The position numbers and the translations under genes were made by a program. From contig NZ_JBHUNT010000001.1 in assembly GCF_042685745.1 (NCBI RefSeq), forward strand, positions 3,348,001 through 3,412,000: a DNA stretch of 64,000 nt. Direction: 5' to 3'. Below the pieces are notes generated by a model. It was not told where the DNA came from. It saw only the letters and a program-made list of their open reading frames with translations, and did no database searches. This DNA comes from Prauserella_A oleivorans. GTDB taxonomy: Bacteria > Actinomycetota > Actinomycetes > Mycobacteriales > Pseudonocardiaceae. Shown here in pieces: positions 17,500-24,908 of this stretch (the first letter of the stretch is position 1; every line of letters starts with the position of its first letter).

Positions 17500-17521
17500 A
17501 CGATAGGGATGATCTCGGACA
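17500..17521 (-). promoter_or_regulatory. PafBC-like promoter of the alkD gene
   Basis: On the minus strand: TGTCCGAG (17521-17514), eight bases, TATCGT (17505-17500). This matches TGTCRgtg-N8-TAnnnT in the TGTC core, the spacing and the -10, with mismatches at R and one base of gtg. The leader before the ATG would be about 30 nt. Confidence 0.45.
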
Positions 17522-17577
17522 GTTTCGAGGCGTGGCGGGAAATCCGCGTCGCGAACGGCCCATCCACCCCGATTTGG

Positions 17578-17610
17578 TTGACCTTTCATCGTGGTGCATA
17601 ATCATTCGCA
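17578..17610 (+). promoter_or_regulatory. argC promoter with possible ARG box
   Basis: TTGACC (17578-17583), 15 nt, then TAATCA (17599-17604) just before the ATG at 17610, predicting a leaderless transcript. Overlapping it is an AT-rich imperfect palindrome TGCATAATCATTCGCA (17595-17610), resembling ArgR operator half-sites. ArgR is encoded in the same operon. Confidence 0.5.
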
Positions 17611-18650
17611 TGACGGTGAAGGTTGCGGTGGCCGGTGCCACCGGATACGCCGGGGGCGAGCTGCTGCGCCTGCTGCTCGCGCACCCGGAGGTGGAGATCG
17701 GCGCGCTGACCGCCGCCAGCAGCGCGGGCACGCCGCTGGGTGAGCTCCAGCCGCACCTGGCGCCCCTCGCCGACCGCGTGGTGCTCGAGACCACGCCCGA
17801 GACGCTGGCCGGGCACGACGTGGTGTTCCTCGCGCTTCCGCACGGCCACTCCGGCGCGATCGCCGCCGAGCTCGGACCGGACGTGCTCGTGGTCGACCTC
17901 GGTGCCGACCACCGGCTCACGCAGGCGTCCGACTGGCAACGCTGGTACGGCGGCGAACACGCCGGGGTGTGGCCGTACGGTCTGCCCGAACTCCCCGGTG
18001 CCCGCGAGGCGCTGCACGGAACCAAGCGCATCGCCGTTCCCGGATGTTTCCCCACCGGCGGTTCACTCGCACTCGCGCCCGCCCTCGCCGCCGGGCTCGT
18101 CGAGCCCGAGGCGACGATCGTCGCCGTCACCGGCACCTCCGGCGCGGGCAAGAGCCTCAAGCCGCACCTGCTCGGCTCCGAGGTGATGGGCTCGGCGAGC
18201 GCGTACGGCGTCGGCGGAGCGCACCGGCACACCCCGGAGTTCACCCAGAACCTCAGCGCGGCGGCGGGCCGGCACGTCACGGTGTCGTTCACACCTGTGC
18301 TCGCACCCATGCCGCGCGGCATTCTCACCACCGCGAGCGCTCCGTTGGCGTCGAAAACCGGTGGAGCCGTTGACACGGCGGCCGCGAGGGCCACATATGA
18401 GAAGGCGTACGACGGTGAGCCGTTCGTGCGGCTGCTGCCCGAGGGGCAGTGGCCCACCACCGGAGCCACCGTGGGCTCGAACGTCGTGCAGCTTCAGGTC
18501 GCCGTCGACGCGGATGCCGGGCGTCTCGTCGTGGTGGCCGCGATCGACAACCTCACGAAGGGCACCGCTGGGGGTGCCGTCCAGTCCATGAACATCGCAC
18601 TCGGACTCCCCGAGACCACGGGGCTGCCGACGGTAGGAGTCGCACCATGA
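17610..18650 (+). CDS. argC: N-acetyl-gamma-glutamyl-phosphate reductase
   Basis: NADPH-dependent reduction of N-acetylglutamyl phosphate to the semialdehyde, step 3 of arginine synthesis. 346 residues: Rossmann start VAVAGATGYAGGELLRLL, then the active-site loop with Cys in AVPGCFPTGGS near residue 148, and VGGAHRHTPEF near 207 with the catalytic His. First gene of argC-J-B-D-F-R-G-H, all co-directional. ATG 17610 lies directly after the -10 region. Confidence 0.97.
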   Translation: MTVKVAVAGATGYAGGELLRLLLAHPEVEIGALTAASSAGTPLGELQPHLAPLADRVVLETTPETLAGHDVVFLALPHGHSGAIAAELGPDVLVVDLGADHRLTQASDWQRWYGGEHAGVWPYGLPELPGAREALHGTKRIAVPGCFPTGGSLALAPALAAGLVEPEATIVAVTGTSGAGKSLKPHLLGSEVMGSASAYGVGGAHRHTPEFTQNLSAAAGRHVTVSFTPVLAPMPRGILTTASAPLASKTGGAVDTAAARATYEKAYDGEPFVRLLPEGQWPTTGATVGSNVVQLQVAVDADAGRLVVVAAIDNLTKGTAGGAVQSMNIALGLPETTGLPTVGVAP

Positions 18651-18685
18651 CAGTCGTCGTGTCATCCGCGGAGGTGGCCGCATGA
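18647..18685 (+). CDS. 12-codon relay ORF between argC and argJ
   Basis: ATG overlaps the argC stop (ATGA, 18647-18650), reads 12 codons (MTVVVSSAEVAA), and its TGA overlaps the argJ ATG (18682-18685). The argJ ribosome site GGAGGTG lies inside it. It has no known domain; its likely role, if any, is translational coupling. Confidence 0.35.
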   Translation: MTVVVSSAEVAA

Positions 18686-19833
18686 GCGTCACCATGCCGC
18701 GGGGTTTCCGGGCATCCGGTGTCACCGCAGGCCTGAAGGCCAGCGGCAAACCCGATGTGGCGCTCGTCGTCAACGACGGACCGTCCGATGTGGCCGCCGC
18801 CGTCTTCACCACCAACCGCTGCAAGGCGAACCCGGTGCTGTGGAGCGAGCAGGTCGTCGCCGGCGGTCGCGCGAAAGCCGTGGTGCTCAACTCCGGCGGC
18901 GCCAACTGCTACACCGGCCCGCAAGGATTCCAGACCACGCACGCCTCCGCGGAGCTCGTGGCCGCCAAGCTCGGTATCGGCGCGATCGACGTCGTGGTGT
19001 GCTCGACCGGCCTCATCGGTGAGCAGCTGGAGCGCGGCAAGCTCACCACGGGCATCGAGCAGGCCGTCGCCACGCTTTCCGACACCGGCGGCCAGGACGC
19101 CGCCGAGGCCATCATGACCACCGACACCCGCAGCAAGCAGGCGGTGCGGGAAGCGTCCGGCTGGTCGGTCGGGGGCATGGCCAAGGGGGCGGGCATGCTC
19201 GCGCCGGCGCTGGCCACGATGCTCGTCGTCGTCACCACCGACGCCGCCGTGGACGCGGCCACCGCCGACCGGGCACTGCGCGCCGCCACACGGGTCACCT
19301 TCGACCGTCTCGATTCCGACGGCTGTATGTCCACAAACGACACCGTGCTGCTCATGTGCAGCGGGGCGTCGGGAGTCACGCCGGACGAGGCCGAGTTCAC
19401 GGCCGCGGTCACCGACGTGTGCCACGACCTCGCCCAGCAGCTGCTCGGCGACGCCGAGGGCGCCGAGCACGACATCGCCATCGAGGTCGTCAACGCCGCC
19501 ACCGAGGACGACGCCGTGGAGGTCGGCCGGGCCATCGCCCGCAGCAACCTGTTCAAGACCGCCGTCTACGGCAAGGACCCGAACTGGGGACGGATTCTGG
19601 CGTCGGTCGGCACCACGAGTGCGGCGTTCGAACCGACCGCGCTCGACGTCGCGTTCAACGGCGTGTGGGTCTGCCGGGGCGGCGAACCAGGCGAGTCGCG
19701 TGAGCTTGTCGACCTGAACGACCGCGCCGTGACGGTCACCGTCGACCTCAAGGCGGGCGACGAGAAGGCGACCATCTGGACCAACGACCTCACGCACGCC
19801 TACGTGCACGAGAACTCGGCGTACTCGACATGA
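18682..19833 (+). CDS. argJ: bifunctional ornithine acetyltransferase / N-acetylglutamate synthase
   Basis: Transfers acetyl from N-acetylornithine to glutamate, closing the cyclic arginine route; many members also use acetyl-CoA. 383 residues. Self-cleaving precursor: the motif KGAGMLAPALATML places cleavage between Ala178 and Thr179, with Thr179 the new N-terminal nucleophile of the beta chain. C-terminal KTAVYGKDPNWGRI and the ending ENSAYST are also typical. Overlaps argB by 4 nt. Confidence 0.97.
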   Translation: MSVTMPRGFRASGVTAGLKASGKPDVALVVNDGPSDVAAAVFTTNRCKANPVLWSEQVVAGGRAKAVVLNSGGANCYTGPQGFQTTHASAELVAAKLGIGAIDVVVCSTGLIGEQLERGKLTTGIEQAVATLSDTGGQDAAEAIMTTDTRSKQAVREASGWSVGGMAKGAGMLAPALATMLVVVTTDAAVDAATADRALRAATRVTFDRLDSDGCMSTNDTVLLMCSGASGVTPDEAEFTAAVTDVCHDLAQQLLGDAEGAEHDIAIEVVNAATEDDAVEVGRAIARSNLFKTAVYGKDPNWGRILASVGTTSAAFEPTALDVAFNGVWVCRGGEPGESRELVDLNDRAVTVTVDLKAGDEKATIWTNDLTHAYVHENSAYST

Positions 19834-20747
19834 GCGGCTCGGAGTCCCTGGTGCCCGCCGACGAGCGGCTGGCCACGGCCGCCGAGAAGGCGGGTGTGCT
19901 GATCGAGGCGCTGCCGTGGTTGCAGCGGTTCCACGGCGCGACGGTGGTCGTCAAGTACGGCGGCAACGCCATGATCGACGACGAGCTCAAGCGGGCGTTC
20001 GCGCAGGACATGGTGTTCCTGCGGATCGCGGGCCTGCGCCCGGTGGTCGTGCACGGCGGTGGCCCCCAGATCTCGCAGATGCTGGCCCGGCTGGGCATCG
20101 AAGGCGAGTTCAAGGGAGGCCTGCGGGTCACCACACCCGAAACCATGGACGTGGTGCGCATGGTGCTGGTCGGCCAGGTCAGCCGTGAACTCGTCGGCCT
20201 CATCAACGCGCACGGGCCGTACGCGGTCGGGATCTCCGGCGAGGACGGCCGGCTGTTCACCGCCGAGCGCAAGCACGCGACGGTGGACGGCGAGGAGGTC
20301 GACATCGGGCTCGTCGGCGAGGTCGCCAGCGTGAACCCGGACGCGGTGCTCGACATCGTCAACGCCGGGCGCATCCCGGTGGTGTCCACGGTCGCGCCGG
20401 ACCTCGACGGCGTGGTGCACAACGTCAACGCCGACACGGCCGCCGGCGCCCTCGCCGCCGCGCTGCACGCGGAGAAGCTCGTGGTGCTCACCGACGTCGA
20501 GGGCCTCTACGCCAACTGGCCCGATCGTTCGTCCCTGGTGGACCGCATCGGTGTCGACCGTCTCGAGCAGCTGTTGCCGAGCCTGGCCAGCGGCATGATC
20601 CCGAAGATGGAGGCGTGTGTGCGGGCGATCCGGGGCGGCGTGCGCCGGGCGCACGTCATCGACGGCCGCATCCCGCACTCGGTGTTGCTGGAAGTGTTCA
20701 CCTCGCGCGGAATCGGCACGATGGTCCTGCCGGAGGACTTGTCATGA
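19830..20747 (+). CDS. argB: N-acetylglutamate kinase
   Basis: Phosphorylates N-acetylglutamate, the usual feedback target of arginine. 305 residues of the amino-acid kinase fold: VVKYGGNAMID near residue 40, VVHGGGPQIS near 75, GLRVTTPETMDVV, and C-terminal SGMIPKMEACVRAIRGGV. The N-terminal helix (about 1-30, LATAAEKAGVLIEALPWLQRF) is the extension seen in arginine-inhibited hexameric enzymes, so feedback inhibition by arginine is likely. Overlaps argJ by 4 nt. Confidence 0.97.
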   Translation: MSGSESLVPADERLATAAEKAGVLIEALPWLQRFHGATVVVKYGGNAMIDDELKRAFAQDMVFLRIAGLRPVVVHGGGPQISQMLARLGIEGEFKGGLRVTTPETMDVVRMVLVGQVSRELVGLINAHGPYAVGISGEDGRLFTAERKHATVDGEEVDIGLVGEVASVNPDAVLDIVNAGRIPVVSTVAPDLDGVVHNVNADTAAGALAAALHAEKLVVLTDVEGLYANWPDRSSLVDRIGVDRLEQLLPSLASGMIPKMEACVRAIRGGVRRAHVIDGRIPHSVLLEVFTSRGIGTMVLPEDLS

Positions 20748-20806
20748 GGCACCGTCGCGACACTCGACCGACCAAGGCCCGCACGACGCAGGACGGGGGC
20801 GCATGA
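20744..20806 (+). CDS. 20-codon relay ORF between argB and argD
   Basis: Starts in ATGA overlapping the argB stop and ends in a TGA overlapping the argD ATG at 20803. The 20-residue peptide is basic (MRHRRDTRPTK...). Same geometry as the argC-argJ bridge. No domain; presumed coupling device or chance. Confidence 0.35.
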   Translation: MRHRRDTRPTKARTTQDGGA

Positions 20807-21996
20807 TGTCCAATCAGGACAGCAGGCGGCGGTGGCAGGCCGCCATGATGAACAACTACGGCGTACCGCAGCTCAGCCTGGTCCGGGGAGAGGGTGCCGA
20901 GGTGTGGGACGCCGACGGCAACCGCTATCTCGACCTCGTCACCGGGATCGCCGTCAACGCGCTGGGGCACGCGCATCCCGCGATCGTCTCCGCGGTGACC
21001 GCGCAGGTCTCGACCCTCGGTCACACGTCGAACCTCTACATCAACGAGCCCGCGCTGCGGCTCGCGGAGCGCCTGCTCGAACTGTCCGGGATGGACGGTG
21101 AAGGGCGGGTCCTGTTCTGCAACTCGGGAGCCGAGGCCAACGAGGCCGCGTTCAAGATCAGCCGCCGGACCGGACGGACCAAGGTCGTCGCCACCGACGG
21201 TGGCTTCCACGGCCGGACGATGGGTGCCCTCGCACTCACCGGACAGCCTGGCAAGCGCGCGCCGTTCGAGCCGCTCGTGCCGGGCGTGCACCACGTCCCG
21301 TACGGCGACGTGGCCGCGCTGGCCGCCGCGGTGGACGACGAGACGGCGGCGTTCGTCGTCGAGCCGGTGCAGGGCGAGGGCGGCGTGATCGTGCCGCCCG
21401 ACGGCTACCTGCAGGCAGCACGCGAGATCACCGCGAAGCACGGCGCCCTGCTGATCGTTGACGAGGTGCAGACGGGCATCGGCAGGCTGGGCAGCTGGTT
21501 CGGGTTCCAGCAGGCCGGTGTCACACCCGACGTCGTCACGCTCGCCAAGGGCCTGGGCGGCGGGCTCCCGCTGGGCGCGTGCCTCGCGACCGGGGAGGCC
21601 GCGTCGCTGCTCGAGCCCGGCCAGCACGGCACCACGTTCGGCGGAAATCCCGTGTGCTGCGCGGCCGGCCTGGCGGTACTCGACACGATCGCCGCGGACG
21701 GGCTGCTGTCGCACGTCTCGGGGCTCGGCAAGGAACTCGTCACCGGGATCGAAGCGCTCGGCCACCCGCTGATCCAGAGCGTGCGCGGGGCCGGCCTGCT
21801 GATCGGTGTCCAGCTGACCGACGCGGTGTCGGCGAAGGCGGCCGCGGCCGCGCAACAGGCCGGGATCCTGGTCAACCCGATCCAGCCGGACGTGCTCCGC
21901 GTCGCCCCACCGCTGATCCTCAGCCACGAGCAGGCGCGCGAGTTCCTCGACGCCCTGCCCGCCACACTCGACTCCACCACGAAGGACACCGACTGA
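20803..21996 (+). CDS. argD: acetylornithine aminotransferase
   Basis: PLP-dependent class III transaminase converting N-acetylglutamate semialdehyde to N-acetylornithine. 397 residues. Family marks: CNSGAEANEAAFK near residue 105, GGFHGRTMGAL, LLIVDEVQTGIGR near 220, and the PLP Lys in TLAKGLGGGLPLGA near 250. Two adjacent ATGs (20803, 20806) are possible. Separated from argF by one base. Confidence 0.96.
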   Translation: MMSNQDSRRRWQAAMMNNYGVPQLSLVRGEGAEVWDADGNRYLDLVTGIAVNALGHAHPAIVSAVTAQVSTLGHTSNLYINEPALRLAERLLELSGMDGEGRVLFCNSGAEANEAAFKISRRTGRTKVVATDGGFHGRTMGALALTGQPGKRAPFEPLVPGVHHVPYGDVAALAAAVDDETAAFVVEPVQGEGGVIVPPDGYLQAAREITAKHGALLIVDEVQTGIGRLGSWFGFQQAGVTPDVVTLAKGLGGGLPLGACLATGEAASLLEPGQHGTTFGGNPVCCAAGLAVLDTIAADGLLSHVSGLGKELVTGIEALGHPLIQSVRGAGLLIGVQLTDAVSAKAAAAAQQAGILVNPIQPDVLRVAPPLILSHEQAREFLDALPATLDSTTKDTD

Positions 21997-21997
21997 C

Positions 21998-22918
21998 ATG
22001 CTGCGCCACTTTCTCCGCGACGACGACCTGAGCCCCGAGGAGCAGCTCGCGGTGCTCGACCTCGCCGACGAGCTCAAGAAGCGGCCCTACGGCGACCAGC
22101 TCGCCGGGCCCAAGGCCGTCGCGGTGATCTTCGAGAAGAACTCCACGCGCACCCGGTTCTCCTTCGAGGTGGGTATCGCCCAGCTCGGTGGTCACCCGGT
22201 GGTCGTCGACGGCCGCAGTATGCAGCTCGGCCGGGAGGAGACCATCGAGGACACGGCCAGGGTGCTGTCCCGCTACGTCGACGTGGTGGTGTGGCGCACG
22301 TTCGCCCAGGCCCGCATCGAGAAGTTCGCCTCGGTGGCGACCGTTCCGGTGGTCAACGCGCTCACCGACGAGTTCCACCCGTGCCAGATCCTCGCGGACC
22401 TGCAGACCATCCGGGAACGCAAGGGCACGCTCGCCGGGCTCACGCTCACCTACCTGGGCGACGGCGCGAACAACATGGCGCACTCGTTGTTGCTCGGGGG
22501 CGTGACCGCGGGGCTGCACGTCCGCGTCGCCGCGCCGGAGGGCTTCCACCCGCTGCCGTGGGTGCTCGACGCGGTGGCCAAGCGCGCCGCCGAGACCGGC
22601 GGCAGCGCCGAGGTGTTCACCGACCCGAGCGCCGCGGTCGACGGAGCCGACGTCGTGACCACCGACGCGTGGACCTCCATGGGCCAGGAGAACGACGGCA
22701 AGGACCGGGTGGGCCCGTTCCGGCCGTACCAGGTCAATACCGACCTGCTCGCGAAGACCGGCAAGGACACGATCGTGTTGCACGACCTGCCCGCGCACCG
22801 CGGCTGGGAGATCACCGACGAGGTTCTCGACGGCCCGGCCAGCGCGGTCTGGGACGAGGCGGAGAACCGCCTACACGCACAGAAGGCCCTGCTCGCGTGG
22901 CTGCTGCAGCAGCGATGA
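21998..22918 (+). CDS. argF: ornithine carbamoyltransferase with HDLP in place of HCLP
   Basis: Makes citrulline from ornithine and carbamoyl phosphate. 306 residues. The carbamoyl-phosphate loop (NSTRTRFSFE near 48), HPCQ near 127, and the ornithine loop DAWTSMGQE near 226 are all intact. The normally invariant HCLPA(H)RG motif reads HDLPAHRG: Asp263 (codon GAC at 22784-22786) takes the place of the active-site Cys. Everything else, and its place in the operon, argues for a working enzyme. One base after argD. Confidence 0.95.
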   Translation: MLRHFLRDDDLSPEEQLAVLDLADELKKRPYGDQLAGPKAVAVIFEKNSTRTRFSFEVGIAQLGGHPVVVDGRSMQLGREETIEDTARVLSRYVDVVVWRTFAQARIEKFASVATVPVVNALTDEFHPCQILADLQTIRERKGTLAGLTLTYLGDGANNMAHSLLLGGVTAGLHVRVAAPEGFHPLPWVLDAVAKRAAETGGSAEVFTDPSAAVDGADVVTTDAWTSMGQENDGKDRVGPFRPYQVNTDLLAKTGKDTIVLHDLPAHRGWEITDEVLDGPASAVWDEAENRLHAQKALLAWLLQQR

Positions 22919-22950
22919 GCAGCACCGGGAGGCGGTATGAGCACAGGTGA
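22915..22950 (+). CDS. 11-codon ORF across the argF-argR junction
   Basis: Begins in ATGA on the argF stop and ends at TGA 11 bases inside argR, overlapping the argR ATG. Unlike the other two arg bridges it runs past the start codon, so it may be chance. Peptide MSSTGRRYEHR. Confidence 0.2.
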   Translation: MSSTGRRYEHR

Positions 22951-23455
22951 GACGGCCCCGGTCCGAGCCACCAGCAGGGCCGCACGGCAAGCGAGGATCG
23001 TCGAGCTGGTGTCCTCACGCGCCATTCGCAGCCAGACCGAGCTCGCCAAGCTGCTGGCCGCCGAGGGCGTCGAGGTCACGCAAGCTACCTTGTCCCGGGA
23101 TCTCGACGAACTGGGCGCGGTCAAGCTCCGTGGCGCGGACTCCGGTGCTCCGGTGTACGTGATCCCGGAGGACGGCAGCCCGGTGCGGGGCGTGCAGGGT
23201 GGCACGTCGCGGCTGTCCCGGTTGCTCGGCGAGCTGATGGTCTCGGCGGAAGGTTCGGCCAACCTCACCGTGGTGCGCACCCCGCCCGGCGCGGCGCAGT
23301 TCTTGGCCAGCGCGATCGACCGGGCGGCGATGGGTGAGGTGCTCGGGACCATCGCGGGCGACGACACCGTCGTGGTGATCGCCCGGGACCCGGCCGGCGG
23401 CGTCGCACTGGCCCGCCTGCTCACCGAACTGGCCGACGGTCACACCCCCGACTGA
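22937..23455 (+). CDS. argR: arginine repressor
   Basis: Arginine-responsive hexameric repressor, 172 residues. N-terminal winged helix about 15-85 (IRSQTELAKLLAAEGVEVTQATLSRDLDELG), C-terminal oligomerisation and arginine-binding domain from about 95 (LLGELMVSAEG, ASAIDRAAMGEVLGTIAGDDTV). The GTIAGDDT stretch supplies the Asp residues that bind arginine. Embedded in the arg operon it should control, as in other actinobacteria. Confidence 0.97.
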   Translation: MSTGETAPVRATSRAARQARIVELVSSRAIRSQTELAKLLAAEGVEVTQATLSRDLDELGAVKLRGADSGAPVYVIPEDGSPVRGVQGGTSRLSRLLGELMVSAEGSANLTVVRTPPGAAQFLASAIDRAAMGEVLGTIAGDDTVVVIARDPAGGVALARLLTELADGHTPD

Positions 23456-23477
23456 CCCCCAAGCTAAGGAAGAGAAA

Positions 23478-24908
23478 TTGAGCAAGGTTCTCATGTCCCT
23501 GCCGAAGGGAGAGCGCGTCGGCATCGCTTTCTCGGGCGGCCTCGACACCTCGGTCGCCGTGGCGTGGATGCGCGACAAGGGTGCGGTGCCGTGCACCTAC
23601 ACCGCCGACATCGGGCAGTACGACGAGTCCGACATCGAGGGCGTGCCCAGCCGCGCCATGGACTACGGCGCGGAGATCGCCCGCATCGTGGACTGCAAGC
23701 CGCAGCTCGTCGAGGAGGGCCTCGCCGCGCTCGCGTGCGGCGCGTTCCATCTCCGCTCCGGCGGCCGCACGTACTTCAACACCACGCCACTCGGCCGGGC
23801 CGTCACCGGCACGATGCTGGTCCGCGCGATGCAGGCCGACGGTGTGGACATCTGGGGTGACGGCTCGACCTTCAAGGGCAACGACATCGAGCGGTTCTAC
23901 CGCTACGGGCTGCTGGCCAATCCCGAGCTGCGGATCTACAAGCCGTGGCTGGACCCGGAGTTCGTACGCGAGCTCGGCGGCCGCCAGGAGATGAGCCAGT
24001 GGCTGACCGAGCACGGCCTGCCGTACCGCGACCCGGCGGAGAAGGCGTATTCGACCGACGCCAACATCTGGGGTGCCACGCACGAGGCGAAGACGTTGGA
24101 GCACCTCGACGTGTCGCTGGAGACCGTCGACCCGATCATGGGCGTGCGGTTCTGGGACCCGTCGGTGGAGATCCCGACCGAGGACGTCACCGTCCGGTTC
24201 GAGGCGGGGCGCCCGGTGGCGATCAACGGCCGGACGTTCGACGATCCGGTGGCGCTGGTGAGGGAGGCCAATGCCATCGGCGGCCGACACGGCCTCGGCA
24301 TGTCCGACCAGATCGAGAACCGGATCATCGAGGCCAAGTCGCGCGGCATCTACGAGGCACCGGGCATGGCGCTGCTGTGGATCACCTACGAGCGGCTGCT
24401 CAGCGCGATCCACAACGAGGACACCATCGCCACCTACCACTACGAGGGCCGCAAGCTCGGACGGTTGCTCTACGAGGGCCGCTGGCTCGACCCACAGGCG
24501 CTGATGCAGCGAGAGGCGATCCAGCGCTGGATCGCCTCCCTGGTCACCGGCGAGGTGACGCTGCGACTGCGGCGCGGTGAGGACTACACGATCCTGGCCA
24601 CCGAAGGGACCAACTTCTCTTACCACCCGGAGCGGCTCTCGATGGAACGCGTCGAGGGTGCCGCGTTCGGTCCCACCGACCGGATCGGGCAGCTGACCAT
24701 GCGCAACCTGGACATCGCCGACTCGCGCCACAAGCTCGAGTTCTACGCCCAGCAGCCGCTCGACCAGGGCCAGGTGCTCGTCGAGCACGGCACGCTCTTC
24801 GGCGAGCTGCCCTCGGGCGGTGCGGACCGGATCACGGCCAATCCGGAGGCGTCGCGTGACGCGGAGACGTCCCTCGACGAGGCCGCGATGGAGTACGGGA
24901 CCGACTGA
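23478..24908 (+). CDS. argG: argininosuccinate synthase, long E. coli-type
   Basis: ATP-dependent joining of citrulline and aspartate. 476 residues. The N-terminal ATP motif is IAFSGGLDTSVAVAW, followed by YFNTTPLGRAVTGTMLV, GDGSTFKGNDIERFYRYGL and GGRHGLGMSDQIENRIIEAKSRG. This clearly belongs to the long E. coli-like subgroup rather than the roughly 400-residue form found in mycobacteria. TTG start behind AAGGAAGAG after a 22-nt gap, the only junction of the operon with a normal leader. Confidence 0.97.
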   Translation: MSKVLMSLPKGERVGIAFSGGLDTSVAVAWMRDKGAVPCTYTADIGQYDESDIEGVPSRAMDYGAEIARIVDCKPQLVEEGLAALACGAFHLRSGGRTYFNTTPLGRAVTGTMLVRAMQADGVDIWGDGSTFKGNDIERFYRYGLLANPELRIYKPWLDPEFVRELGGRQEMSQWLTEHGLPYRDPAEKAYSTDANIWGATHEAKTLEHLDVSLETVDPIMGVRFWDPSVEIPTEDVTVRFEAGRPVAINGRTFDDPVALVREANAIGGRHGLGMSDQIENRIIEAKSRGIYEAPGMALLWITYERLLSAIHNEDTIATYHYEGRKLGRLLYEGRWLDPQALMQREAIQRWIASLVTGEVTLRLRRGEDYTILATEGTNFSYHPERLSMERVEGAAFGPTDRIGQLTMRNLDIADSRHKLEFYAQQPLDQGQVLVEHGTLFGELPSGGADRITANPEASRDAETSLDEAAMEYGTD

